The notes under the pieces were generated by a model that was given only the letters and a program-made list of their open reading frames with translations, did no database searches and was not told the DNA's origin. The position numbers and the translations under genes are program-made. 64,000 bases of DNA from Paracoccus laeviglucosivorans. Its GTDB lineage: Bacteria; Pseudomonadota; Alphaproteobacteria; Rhodobacterales; Rhodobacteraceae. The DNA lies in NCBI RefSeq assembly GCF_900182695.1, contig NZ_FXTK01000003.1, positions 186,001-250,000 of the forward strand. Reading direction: 5' to 3'. Positions 27,560 through 36,447 of the stretch are shown here, piece after piece (positions within the stretch are counted from its first letter, which is position 1; every line of letters starts with the position of its first letter).

Positions 27560-28914
27560 AAGCCAGATGGATCGAAGAAACGCCGCAGGCCGCGCAGGAT
27601 TACGTGCAGGGCCGCCGCCTTGATGAGGTTGAGTGCATAGTCGCCGACATCGCGGGCGTTGCACGCGGCAAGGCCATGCCTGCATCGAAATTCGCACATC
27701 AGGAACGGTTCTACCTGCCGAACTCGATTTTCCTGCAGACGATTACCGGCGATTGGGCCGACAATCCGACCGGCGCCTTTACCGAGCCGGACATGATCCT
27801 GACACCGGATTTCTCGACCGCGACGGCAGCGCCGTGGACGGCGGATGTAACCTTGCAGGTCATCCATGACGTGACGAACCAGTCGGGCGATCCGGTCCCC
27901 ACAGCGCCGCGCAACGTGCTGAAGCGCGTATTGGAGCTGTATCGCGAAAAAGGCTGGAAACCCATCGTCGCGCCGGAAATGGAGTTCTTCCTTGTCGCGC
28001 GCAATATCGACCCGAACCAGCCGATCATCCCGCCCATGGGCCGCTCGGGGCGTCGCGCGGCGGCGAAACAGGCCTATTCCATGTCGGCGGTCGATGAATA
28101 CGGCAAGGTGATCGACGACATCTATGATTTCGCCGAGGCGCAGGGCTTCGAAATCGACGGCATCCTGCAAGAAGGCGGCGCCGGTCAGGTGGAAATCAAC
28201 CTGAACCACGGCGATCCGGTGCATCTGGCCGACCAGATCTTCTACTTCAAGCGCCTGATCCGCGAAGCCGCGTTACGCCATGATTGTTTCGCCACCTTCA
28301 TGGCCAAGCCGATCGAGGATGAGCCGGGCAGCGCCATGCATATCCACCACTCGGTCGTCAGTCTGGAAACCGGGCGGAACATCTTTTCGGACGAACAGGG
28401 GCGCGAGACGCCTGCCTTCATGCATTTCATCGGCGGGATGCAGCGCCACCTGCCTGCGGCCATCGCGCTGCTGGCACCTTACGTCAACAGTTACCGCCGC
28501 TATGTCCCTGATTTCGCTGCACCCATCAATCTGGAATGGGGTCGTGACAACCGCACCACAGGCTTGCGTGTGCCTATTTCCGGGCCCGAGGCACGGCGCA
28601 TCGAAAACCGGCTGGCGGGCATGGATTGCAACCCCTATCTCGGCCTCGCGTCCAGCCTTGCCTGCGGTTATCTGGGTCTGGTCGAACAGGAAATGCCCCG
28701 CGCCGAATGTCTGGGCGACGCCTATATGTCGCAAGATGAGCTGCCCTATAACCTTGGCGATGCGCTTGACCTGATGGAGGAGAACGCGGCCATGCGCGAC
28801 GTGCTGGGGGCCGAGTTCTTTGCCGTCTATCAATCGGTCAAGCGCAATGAATACAAAGAGTTCCTTCAGGTCATCAGCCCGTGGGAACGCGAACATCTGC
28901 TGCTGAACGTATGA
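27556..28914 (+). CDS. Glutamine synthetase family ligase, PuuA-like (second copy)
   Basis: 452 residues. Same architecture as the ligase at 24231 but clearly diverged: VADIAGVARGKAMPASKF, VAPEMEFFLVARN, EGGAGQVEINLNHGD, PGSAMHIHHSVVSLE and WGRDNRTTGLRVP. Closest in feel to gamma-glutamylputrescine synthetase. It is coupled on both sides by four-base overlaps to the amidotransferase and the PuuB-like oxidase, the same chemistry order as the Puu pathway (ligate, oxidise, hydrolyse). No aldehyde dehydrogenase (PuuC) is present in the window. Confidence 0.9.
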   Translation: MKARWIEETPQAAQDYVQGRRLDEVECIVADIAGVARGKAMPASKFAHQERFYLPNSIFLQTITGDWADNPTGAFTEPDMILTPDFSTATAAPWTADVTLQVIHDVTNQSGDPVPTAPRNVLKRVLELYREKGWKPIVAPEMEFFLVARNIDPNQPIIPPMGRSGRRAAAKQAYSMSAVDEYGKVIDDIYDFAEAQGFEIDGILQEGGAGQVEINLNHGDPVHLADQIFYFKRLIREAALRHDCFATFMAKPIEDEPGSAMHIHHSVVSLETGRNIFSDEQGRETPAFMHFIGGMQRHLPAAIALLAPYVNSYRRYVPDFAAPINLEWGRDNRTTGLRVPISGPEARRIENRLAGMDCNPYLGLASSLACGYLGLVEQEMPRAECLGDAYMSQDELPYNLGDALDLMEENAAMRDVLGAEFFAVYQSVKRNEYKEFLQVISPWEREHLLLNV

Positions 28915-30218
28915 ACCTTCTGCACTCCAACGACCGGCTGGGGGAATATCCCCCCAGCCTTTACGCCGCAACGCGGGCGGATTTGCGCGCATTCCCCCCA
29001 CTTGTGGGCGAGGCGCGGGCCGATGTCGTGGTGATCGGCGGCGGCTATACCGGCCTGTCCGCCGCGCTGCACTTGGCCGAGGCGGGGCGCGACGTCATCC
29101 TGCTGGAAGCACATCGGGTTGGCTTTGGCGCATCGGGTCGCAACGGCGGGCAACTGGGTTCGGGCCAACGGCTGGAGGTCGATGATCTGGAAGCCATGGC
29201 CGGACGCGAAGCCGCGCGCAGGCTGTGGGACATGGCCGAAGCGGCAAAGACGCTGACCCGCGATCTGGCCGCAATATCCGGCGTGCCGGTGGCCGATGGC
29301 ATCGCACACGCCTTTCGCAAACCTGCCGAATTCGATCATGCGAAAGCGATGATCGACCGGCTTGCGCGGGACTACGACTATCACGCGATCAAGGCTCTGG
29401 ACCGCGATGCGTTCCGGGCGCTGCTGCCTTCGGACGCCTATGTCGCGGGTGAATTGGACATGGGCGCGGGGCATCTGCATCCGCTGAACCTTGCGCTGGG
29501 AATCGCCCGCCTTGCCGATGCTGCCGGTGCGTGTATCCATGAATTGTCCGAAGTCACGGCGATCCAGCACGGCAACGCCACGCAGAAAACCGTGGTTACG
29601 ACCGCGCAGGGCCGCGTCACCTGCGATCACCTGATCCTTGCCGCCAATGCCTATCTTGGCGATCTGGAGCCGAAGGTCGCGGCCCGCGTCATGCCGATCA
29701 ACAATTTCATCGTCGCGACCGAGCCGTTGGGCGCGCGCCGGGCGCAGGTGCTGACCCGCGACATCGGTGTGCATGACACGAAATTCGTGGTGAACTACTG
29801 GCGCATCGACCCCGAGGGGCGGCTGATTTTTGGCGGCGGCGAAAATGTCAGCTACAGCTTTCCCAATGATATTTTCGCCAAGGTTCGCAAGCCCTTGCTT
29901 GAGATATATCCCGCATTGCATGATGTGCGCATGACCCATGCTTGGGGCGGCACGCTGGCGATCACCATGAACCGGATGCCGTGCTTTATACGGCCCGCGC
30001 CGAATTGCCTGTCGGCCAGCGGATATTCCGGGCACGGGCTGGCGATTGCGAACCTTGCAGGCAAGCTGATGGCACAGGCCGTCGCAGGTCAGTCCGAAGG
30101 GTTCGACGCCATGGCCGCCCTGCCCCAGAAGCCGTTCCCCGGCGGGGCCATGCTGCGCTGGCCGCTGCTTGTGGCGGGCATGTCCTGGTATTCGCTGCGC
30201 GACAGGCTGGGGATTTAG
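28911..30218 (+). CDS. puuB: FAD-dependent oxidoreductase, gamma-glutamylputrescine oxidase-like
   Basis: DAO-family flavoenzyme of 435 residues. The FAD-binding loop VVVIGGGYTGLSAALHLAEAG is near residues 38-58, with GASGRNGGQLGSGQ nearby and the C-terminal SASGYSGHGLAIANLAGKLM. PuuB oxidises gamma-glutamylated putrescine to the aldehyde; the gene partner (PuuA-like, coupled by ATGA at 28911) supports that or a similar amine. Its stop interlocks with the rsh stop (TTAG, 30215-30218). Confidence 0.85.
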   Translation: MNLLHSNDRLGEYPPSLYAATRADLRAFPPLVGEARADVVVIGGGYTGLSAALHLAEAGRDVILLEAHRVGFGASGRNGGQLGSGQRLEVDDLEAMAGREAARRLWDMAEAAKTLTRDLAAISGVPVADGIAHAFRKPAEFDHAKAMIDRLARDYDYHAIKALDRDAFRALLPSDAYVAGELDMGAGHLHPLNLALGIARLADAAGACIHELSEVTAIQHGNATQKTVVTTAQGRVTCDHLILAANAYLGDLEPKVAARVMPINNFIVATEPLGARRAQVLTRDIGVHDTKFVVNYWRIDPEGRLIFGGGENVSYSFPNDIFAKVRKPLLEIYPALHDVRMTHAWGGTLAITMNRMPCFIRPAPNCLSASGYSGHGLAIANLAGKLMAQAVAGQSEGFDAMAALPQKPFPGGAMLRWPLLVAGMSWYSLRDRLGI

Positions 30219-32332
30219 GCGATATGCGCCAGCGGGTCGCGGATACGTGCGACCTGCGCCACATCGCTTTCCGCCTCTAGCGCGGTCAGCAGCGCGTGCA
30301 GATGCTCGCGGTCACGCAGCTCGACCTCGACCCGCAGGCGGTAGAAATCGGGTTTGCGATCAACGAATTCCAGATCCGAGATATTCGCACCCTGCAAGCC
30401 GATCAGCGTGCAGATACGCCCCAGAACCCCCGCATCATGGCGGATGGTCAGCGACAAGTCGGTCGAATAGGCCGCAGGATGCTGACCTTCGCGCCAATGC
30501 AGATCGACCCAGCGTTCAGGACTGTCTTCGAACTCGGCCAGCACGGGGCAATCGATGGCGTGGATAACGACACCCTTGCCGCGATAGGTGATGCCGATGA
30601 TCCGTTCGCCGGGCAACGGGTTGCAGCAGGGCGCTCGGGTGAATTCCTGATCCGCCTCAAGCCCGGCAACGGCGCGTTTGGCGTCGATCTCGCTGCGCTT
30701 GGCGGCAAGTTCGGGGTAAAGCGCGGACAGCACCTCATGCGCAGAAATCTCGGCGCTGCCGATGCGGGCCAGCAATTCGTCCGTATCCCCCAGCGCCATC
30801 GTCCGCGCCGCCGTGCGCAGCGCCTTGTCGGTGACGCGCCGCCCGACATGTTCGAACGCCACACGCACCAACTCTGATCCAAGCCGGATAAAGCGCGAGC
30901 GGTCTTCCTGACGCAGGCTGCGGCGGATCGCTGCCTTGGCGCGGCCCGTGACCACGATGTCCAGCCATGTCGGCTGCGGACGCTGACCCGAGGCGGCGAT
31001 GATCTCGACCGACTGCCCGTTCTTCAACCGGGTCCACAGCGGCACACGGATACCGTCCACCTTGGCGCCGACACAGCTGTTACCCAGCCGGGTGTGGATC
31101 GCATAGGCAAAATCAATCGGCGTCGCGCCCTTGGGCAGCGGGATCACGTCGCCCTTGGGCGAGAAGCAGAAGACCTGATCCGAATACATCTCAAGCTTCA
31201 CATGCTCAAGGAATTCGTCGTGGTCCTCCTCGCCGAAACGCTCGGTCAGGCTGGCGATCCATTCGCCCGGATCGACGGCAAAGGGGTTTTCCGTCCGCGC
31301 GCCGTCGCGATAGGCCCAATGCGCCGCAACGCCCGATTCCGCGACTTCGTGCATCTGGCGGGTGCGGATCTGAACCTCGACCCGCTTGCCGTCGCGGCCC
31401 GATACCGTGGTGTGGATCGAGCGGTAGCCGTTGGCCTTGGGCTGGCTGATATAATCCTTGAACCGACCCGGCACGGCGCGCCAACGGTGGTGGATCACGC
31501 CCAGCGTGCGATAGCAATCCGCCTCGGTCCGGGTCAGGATGCGGAAGCCGTAAATGTCAGAAAGCCGCGAAAAGGACAGCTGCTTTTCCTGCATCTTGCG
31601 CCAGATGCTAAAGGGCTTTTTCGCGCGACCGTAAACATCGGCCTCGATCCCCTCACGCTCAAGCTCGCTGCGAATGTCGGCGGTGATCTTGGGGATCACA
31701 TCGCCGGATTCGCGTTGCAGGCTGACAAAACGGCGGATGATCGAGTTGCGCGCTTCGGGGTTGATGACCTTGAAGGCAAGGTCTTCCAACTCTTCGCGCA
31801 TCCATTGCATACCCATGCGCCCGGCCAGCGGGGCATAGATGTCCATGGTTTCGCGCGCCTTTTGTGCCTGCTTGTCCGGGCGCATCGACTTGATCGTGCG
31901 CATATTGTGCAGACGGTCGGCAAGCTTGACCAGGATCACGCGAAGATCGCGCGACATGGCCATGAAAAGCTTGCGAAAATTCTCGGCTTGTTTGGAATGT
32001 GCGCCCGAAAGCTGCAGATTGGTCAGCTTGGTGACGCCATCGACAAGATCGGCAATCTCGCGCCCGAACATCTGCGACACCTCGCCCCAGGTCGAGCGGG
32101 TGTCTTCGATCGTGTCGTGCAAAAGCGCGGTGATGATCGTCGCATCGTCCAGCCGCATTTCGGTCAGGATGGCGGCCACGGCGACGGGGTGCGTGAAATA
32201 CGGTTCGCCCGAGTGGCGGAACTGCCCTTCGTGCATACGACGCCCATATTCATAGGCGTCGCGGATCAGGTCTGCATTGGTGCGCGGGTTGTAGTTGCGA
32301 ACAAGCGCGATAAGGTCTTCGACGTCGATCAT
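30215..32332 (-). CDS. rsh: Bifunctional (p)ppGpp synthetase/hydrolase Rsh
   Basis: Stringent-response enzyme of 705 residues. An HD hydrolase domain (YFTHPVAVAAILTEMRLDD, ITALLHDTIEDT, VKLADRLHNMRTI) is followed by the synthetase domain (ISQPKANGYRSIHTTV, VEVQIRTRQMHEVAE), a TGS domain (FSPKGDVIPLPKGATPIDFA) and a C-terminal ACT domain. An intact HD motif means both synthesis and hydrolysis are likely. ATG 32332 (MIDVEDLIAL) is preferred to the frame opening at 32380, which overlaps rpoZ. Located 25 bp downstream of rpoZ, as in many proteobacteria. Confidence 0.95.
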   Translation of the reverse strand: MIDVEDLIALVRNYNPRTNADLIRDAYEYGRRMHEGQFRHSGEPYFTHPVAVAAILTEMRLDDATIITALLHDTIEDTRSTWGEVSQMFGREIADLVDGVTKLTNLQLSGAHSKQAENFRKLFMAMSRDLRVILVKLADRLHNMRTIKSMRPDKQAQKARETMDIYAPLAGRMGMQWMREELEDLAFKVINPEARNSIIRRFVSLQRESGDVIPKITADIRSELEREGIEADVYGRAKKPFSIWRKMQEKQLSFSRLSDIYGFRILTRTEADCYRTLGVIHHRWRAVPGRFKDYISQPKANGYRSIHTTVSGRDGKRVEVQIRTRQMHEVAESGVAAHWAYRDGARTENPFAVDPGEWIASLTERFGEEDHDEFLEHVKLEMYSDQVFCFSPKGDVIPLPKGATPIDFAYAIHTRLGNSCVGAKVDGIRVPLWTRLKNGQSVEIIAASGQRPQPTWLDIVVTGRAKAAIRRSLRQEDRSRFIRLGSELVRVAFEHVGRRVTDKALRTAARTMALGDTDELLARIGSAEISAHEVLSALYPELAAKRSEIDAKRAVAGLEADQEFTRAPCCNPLPGERIIGITYRGKGVVIHAIDCPVLAEFEDSPERWVDLHWREGQHPAAYSTDLSLTIRHDAGVLGRICTLIGLQGANISDLEFVDRKPDFYRLRVEVELRDREHLHALLTALEAESDVAQVARIRDPLAHIA

Positions 32333-32357
32333 CTCAGTGCCGAAAACCTCTATCGAC

Positions 32358-32714
32358 TTAGCCGCGGCCTTGCGCTTCAAGCATCATGCGAAGCATGCGC
32401 TCTTCGGATTCTTCATCGACAGGCTTCGGACGGTCGATTTCGGCGCCAAGCAGCAGCGCCATCGCGTCCTCCTCCGGCTCATCGACTTCGATCTGGGTCT
32501 GGGTCGCTTCGATCATCCGCTCACGCAGGTCATCGACCGGCTGGGTTTCATCTGCGATCTCGCGCAGCGACACGACCGGGTTCTTGTCGTTGTCGCGATC
32601 GACGGTCAGCGGGCTGCCGGCCGCAATCTCGCGGGCGCGATGGGCTGCCAGCATCACGAGATCGAAACGGTTCGGAACCTTGTCAACGCAATCTTCGACT
32701 GTAACGCGGGCCAT
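32358..32714 (-). CDS. rpoZ: RNA polymerase omega subunit
   Basis: 118 residues. [20 protein letters not shown] and [11 protein letters not shown] match the omega fold that clamps the beta' subunit. The C-terminal half is an acidic extension typical of alphaproteobacterial omega. AAAGGTGA precedes the ATG. Omega contributes to ppGpp binding on RNA polymerase, which fits its linkage to rsh. Confidence 0.95.
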   Translation of the reverse strand: MARVTVEDCVDKVPNRFDLVMLAAHRAREIAAGSPLTVDRDNDKNPVVSLREIADETQPVDDLRERMIEATQTQIEVDEPEEDAMALLLGAEIDRPKPVDEESEERMLRMMLEAQGRG

Positions 32715-32782
32715 CGGTCACCTTTGGCTAGGAATCAGGGATCTGGGCGAAGCCGAATAGTTGGGCAATCGCCGCCGGAATG

Positions 32783-33373
32783 TCAAGTTGTGACGGGCTT
32801 TATACCCGCTCGCGCGGACGGTGGCAAGTCGGCCAGCATCTGCGTGACGGTGCGGCCCAATCGCGGGTGCAGCCAGTTCGGCGCGACCTCGGCCAGCGGC
32901 ACCAGCACGAAGCCCCGATCCTGCATGCGGGGATGCGGCAGGATCAGCGTTTCCGGGGCAATCTGGGCCTGACGTTCTGCCGCAAGATTGCGCCAGTGGT
33001 CCTGGGTCGCGGCATCGGGCAGCACGGAATCGCCGTAAGCGATCAGGTCAAGGTCGATCCCGCGGGCCTGCCAGCGGCCATGACGCTCGCGGCCAAGCTC
33101 TGTTTCGACGTCATGCAAAAGATTGATCAAATCATAGGCAGAAAGGCTGGTTCGCAACGCAAAAGCCGCGTTCACGAATTCTGGACCGCTTTCTGCGGGA
33201 TAAGCGGGTGTCCGCCAAAAGCGACTGATGCAAGTCACTGTAATATTGCTATATTGTGCAATTCGGGCGATTGCTGTGCGCAAGGTCTCGCTGGGCGAAC
33301 CTGCCGAACTTGGCAGGTTTCCGCCCGCCGCGACCAAGGCTAGGTTCCCGTTTAGTAAAGATTTCTCAGTCAT
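32783..33373 (-). CDS. folK: 2-amino-4-hydroxy-6-hydroxymethyldihydropteridine pyrophosphokinase
   Basis: Folate-pathway pyrophosphokinase of 196 residues. The pterin/ATP-binding signature is [15 protein letters not shown], preceded by [20 protein letters not shown] and followed by [20 protein letters not shown]. Its ATG lies only 12 bases from the divergent GTG of the NYN gene, and no Shine-Dalgarno sequence is visible, so it may be leaderless or transcribed from inside the neighbouring gene. Confidence 0.93.
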   Translation of the reverse strand: MTEKSLLNGNLALVAAGGNLPSSAGSPSETLRTAIARIAQYSNITVTCISRFWRTPAYPAESGPEFVNAAFALRTSLSAYDLINLLHDVETELGRERHGRWQARGIDLDLIAYGDSVLPDAATQDHWRNLAAERQAQIAPETLILPHPRMQDRGFVLVPLAEVAPNWLHPRLGRTVTQMLADLPPSARAGIKPVTT

Positions 33374-33385
33374 ATCGAGGGTATC

Positions 33386-33940
33386 GTGTTTTACAAGGAC
33401 GACCGGCTGGCGCTGTTCATAGACGGATCAAATTTATACGCCGCCGCCAAGTCACTGGGTTTCGACATAGATTACAAGCTCCTGCGGCAGGAATTCGAAC
33501 GCCGCGGGAAGCTGTTGCGAGCCTATTACTATACGGCATTGCTGGAGAATGAGGATTATTCGCCCATCCGTCCGCTGGTGGACTGGCTGCATTACAACGG
33601 CTTTTCCATGGTGACCAAGCCTGCGCGCGAATACACCGATGCCATGGGCCGCCGCAAGGTCAAGGGCAACATGGACGTGGAACTGGTCGTGAACGCGATG
33701 GAGCTTGCGCCGCGTCTGGACCATGCCGTCCTGTTTTCCGGCGATGGCGACTTTCGCCCGCTGGTCGAGGCATTGCAGCGTCAGGGCGTCCGCGTCTCGG
33801 TCGTATCGACCATGCGCAGCCAGCCCCCCATGATCGCGGATGAACTGCGCCGTCAGGCCGACAACTTCATCGAGTTGGACGCGCTGCGCGACGTGATCGG
33901 TCGCCCGCCCCGCGAAAATAGCGCGGCACAGGAAAGCTGA
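33386..33940 (+). CDS. NYN (LabA-like) domain protein, putative ribonuclease
   Basis: 184 residues with a PIN-like NYN nuclease fold. Acidic residues expected to hold the metal are all present: Asp13 in [14 protein letters not shown], Asp97 in [13 protein letters not shown], and Asp120/Asp122 in [13 protein letters not shown]. Homologues (LabA/DUF88) are proposed RNases; no substrate is known here. The start is GTG 33386, preceded by GAGGG. Extremely close to the divergent folK start. Confidence 0.9.
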   Translation: MFYKDDRLALFIDGSNLYAAAKSLGFDIDYKLLRQEFERRGKLLRAYYYTALLENEDYSPIRPLVDWLHYNGFSMVTKPAREYTDAMGRRKVKGNMDVELVVNAMELAPRLDHAVLFSGDGDFRPLVEALQRQGVRVSVVSTMRSQPPMIADELRRQADNFIELDALRDVIGRPPRENSAAQES

Positions 33941-34018
33941 ACGCCGCCTTGAGGTTGGACAAGCACGCGCCCCGGTCATAAGACTGAAGGCCCGTCCCGA
34001 CCGCAAGGAGAGCGCAAT

Positions 34019-34993
34019 ATGGGCCTGACGCCGATCTTCAACCCCGGCTTTGCGCCCCGCTCTGATCTGGCCGTCGTGATTGCCTGCGACGCCAATTACC
34101 TGCCCTATGCGGCGGTCCCAGCCCTTGCCATGGCTGCGGCCGCGCATGGCCATGACATCCTGATCGGCGGTCCCGAGCCCGTCGAAATGCCTGATGTGCT
34201 GACGCGCCAGGGCATCGGCCACGTCGCCGCACGGGACGAGGCATTGCTGGACGCCCTGCCCCTTGATGCCCGCCGCTCGCTCGCGACCTATATGGAGCTG
34301 TTTCTGGGCAATGCGCTGCGCGGCCATTACCGTCGGATTCTGGTGATTGACGCCGATATTCTTTACGAACGCGGCGATCCGGCGCGCCTGCTTTCGGCGG
34401 ATATGCTGGGCCATGCCGTGGCCGCCGTGCGCGACAACCGGCAATGGCGCACACCGGGCCGCAAGGTGCGCGAATTCAAGATGCTGGGCGAACCCGCCCA
34501 CCCCTATTTCAATGCGGGCGTCGTGATGATCGACACCGAAGGCTTTGCGACCCAAGACCTGCCCGCCCGCGCCGCCGATTTTGCCCGCAGCAAACTGGCC
34601 GGGCTGGGACGTGATCAGGCGCTGATGAACGGCATCCTGAAGGGCGACTGGGCCGAGATCAGCCCGCTTTGGAACTGGCAATTCACCAGCGCCTCGGCGC
34701 ATCTGACGTCGATGGTGGATCCCTGCCTGATCCACTTCATCGGCACGCGTAAACCCTGGCTGGAAACGTCGCAGGGCATCGTTCCCATGCGGATGCGCGA
34801 GGCATTCGGGCGGGTGCTGTCGCAGCACTTTCCCAATGCGCCGCAGGTCGCGCGATCGGGCCGCAGGCATTGGCCGGAACCCGCCGCGCTGCGCGGTGCG
34901 CTGTTCCGCCAATGGCGAGCGGCGGGACCAATGCTGCGTTATCTGAACCGCTTTGCCGACCAATATACCATGGTCGATCCTCGGTCCTATTAG
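34019..34993 (+). CDS. Glycosyltransferase family 8-like protein
   Basis: 324 residues with a GT-A fold of the GT8/LgtC kind. The DXD metal site is VIDADILY (Asp111-Asp113), followed by YFNAGVVMID, GLGRDQALMNGILKG and the C-terminal HFIGTRKPW. The enzyme would move a sugar from a UDP-sugar to a lipopolysaccharide, glycan or protein acceptor; none can be named. A good ribosome site (AAGGAGA) precedes the ATG. It converges on the MotB-like gene with stops interlocked over TTAG. Confidence 0.85.
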   Translation: MGLTPIFNPGFAPRSDLAVVIACDANYLPYAAVPALAMAAAAHGHDILIGGPEPVEMPDVLTRQGIGHVAARDEALLDALPLDARRSLATYMELFLGNALRGHYRRILVIDADILYERGDPARLLSADMLGHAVAAVRDNRQWRTPGRKVREFKMLGEPAHPYFNAGVVMIDTEGFATQDLPARAADFARSKLAGLGRDQALMNGILKGDWAEISPLWNWQFTSASAHLTSMVDPCLIHFIGTRKPWLETSQGIVPMRMREAFGRVLSQHFPNAPQVARSGRRHWPEPAALRGALFRQWRAAGPMLRYLNRFADQYTMVDPRSY

Positions 34994-36447
34994 CGCTCGG
35001 TCAGCTTAAGCTCGATCCGGCGGTTCTGGGCATTCGCCTCGGGGCTTGTGCCCTCGGCAACCGGGCGCGTATCGGCAAAACCTGCAGGCAGCAGTCGTGC
35101 CGCCGGAAAGCCCAGATCATCGACCATATAGCGCACGACCGACAAAGCCCGCGCTTGGCTAAGCTCGCGGTTGTCGCGATAGCGGCCCTGACCCGATAGC
35201 GGCTGGCTGTCGGTATGGCCATCGACCCGGATGATCCAGTCGATTTCGGGGGGAATTTCCGCCGAAATCTGCTTCAGCGTTTCCGTCACGCGGGCGATCT
35301 GCGCCTGCCCCTCAGTGGAAAGCGTCGCCTCGCCCGTTGGAAACAGCACCTCCGAGGAAAAGACGAAACGGTCGCCCACCACCCGGATGCCTTCGCGCCC
35401 CTGCAAAATCTGCGAGATGCGGCCAAAGAATTCCGAGCGATAGCGCGCCAGATCGCGCGCCTCGGCCTCGGCCTTGGTCCGCGCCTCCTCCTCCAGCGTG
35501 CGGCGCTGGCGTTCCTCATCTGCGGCACGAACCAGCGCGACGTTCAACTGCCGGCCCAGATCCTCGACCTTCAAATCGGCAGCGCGTTTGTCATCCCCCG
35601 TGCTTTGCAGCACGACCTGCAACCGGCCCAACTGATCATTCAGCCCCGCGACCTGTTCGTTCAGCAGCGCGACCCGGCGCTGCTCCTCGGTCGAAAGCGC
35701 CTGTTGCTGCGACAGCTTTTGCTGGGCTAATGCCAGCAGCCCCGCCTGCCGTTCGGCCTCGGTCGCCTGCGTATCGGCGCGATTGCCCAGTTCGGTCTTG
35801 GCGGCTTCGGCGGCGGCCAGCAGGGTCAGCGTCTCCTCGGCCTTCTTGCGGGCGGCATCCAGCGCCAGAGCCGTGGCATTCAGTTCCGCATCCGATTTCG
35901 ACAACCTTTCCTGCAGGGCGGCGGCGGCGGCGTCATCGGCCAACTTCTCGGCTTCGGCATCGCTCAGCTGTTTTCGCGTCGTGGCAAGTTGCGTGCCCGA
36001 TTCCTCGTTCCGGCGACGCAGATCGGCAATCAGCGTCTCCAACGCTTCGCGCCGTGCTGCAGCCAACCGCGCCGCTTCGGTCTGGGCGTCGATCTCGGTC
36101 CGGGCATCGGCCACGGCAGCCTCGGATGCGCGCAGCCGCGCCCGCTCCGACGCCAGATCGCGATCCAAGACCTGAGCCCGGTCCTCGGACGTGGACAGCG
36201 CATCGCTCAGCGTTGCCATGCGCTGGCCCAATTGCTGCAATTCGCTTTCGCGCGCCGACACCTGATCGCCCAGCTGCTCAAGCTCACTGTCCTGCGAGGT
36301 GATGCGTTCGCGCAAGACAGATTGCAGCACCATGAAGATGGTCAGCGCAAAGATCAGCACCAGCAAAAGCGTGGACATGGCATCCACGAATCCCGGCCAG
36401 ATCGTGGTCGAGAAACGGTCCCGCCCGCTGTTGCGGCTAAGCCCCAT
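34990..36447 (-). CDS. MotB/ZorB-like OmpA-domain protein with long periplasmic coiled coil
   Basis: 485 residues. One membrane helix (about 21-42) starts with FVDAMSTLLLVLIFAL, placing Asp22 where MotB-type stators carry their proton-binding Asp. Residues about 45-355 are almost pure coiled coil (Ala/Glu/Gln/Leu/Arg-rich, no Pro). The C-terminal domain (about 365-485) is OmpA-like: LFPTGEATLSTEGQAQI, RVDGHTDSQPLSG, NRELSQARALSVVRYM and NRRIELKLTE, expected to bind peptidoglycan. Much longer than MotB (about 300) or ZorB (about 250). The start at ATG 36447 overlaps the MotA-like gene by 11 bp and has GGAGG six bases upstream. Confidence 0.85.
   Translation of the reverse strand: MGLSRNSGRDRFSTTIWPGFVDAMSTLLLVLIFALTIFMVLQSVLRERITSQDSELEQLGDQVSARESELQQLGQRMATLSDALSTSEDRAQVLDRDLASERARLRASEAAVADARTEIDAQTEAARLAAARREALETLIADLRRRNEESGTQLATTRKQLSDAEAEKLADDAAAAALQERLSKSDAELNATALALDAARKKAEETLTLLAAAEAAKTELGNRADTQATEAERQAGLLALAQQKLSQQQALSTEEQRRVALLNEQVAGLNDQLGRLQVVLQSTGDDKRAADLKVEDLGRQLNVALVRAADEERQRRTLEEEARTKAEAEARDLARYRSEFFGRISQILQGREGIRVVGDRFVFSSEVLFPTGEATLSTEGQAQIARVTETLKQISAEIPPEIDWIIRVDGHTDSQPLSGQGRYRDNRELSQARALSVVRYMVDDLGFPAARLLPAGFADTRPVAEGTSPEANAQNRRIELKLTER

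Noticed and set aside
31094..32704. 536-residue open frame antisense to rsh and rpoZ
   Set aside because: A third-position GC artefact opposite two conserved genes.
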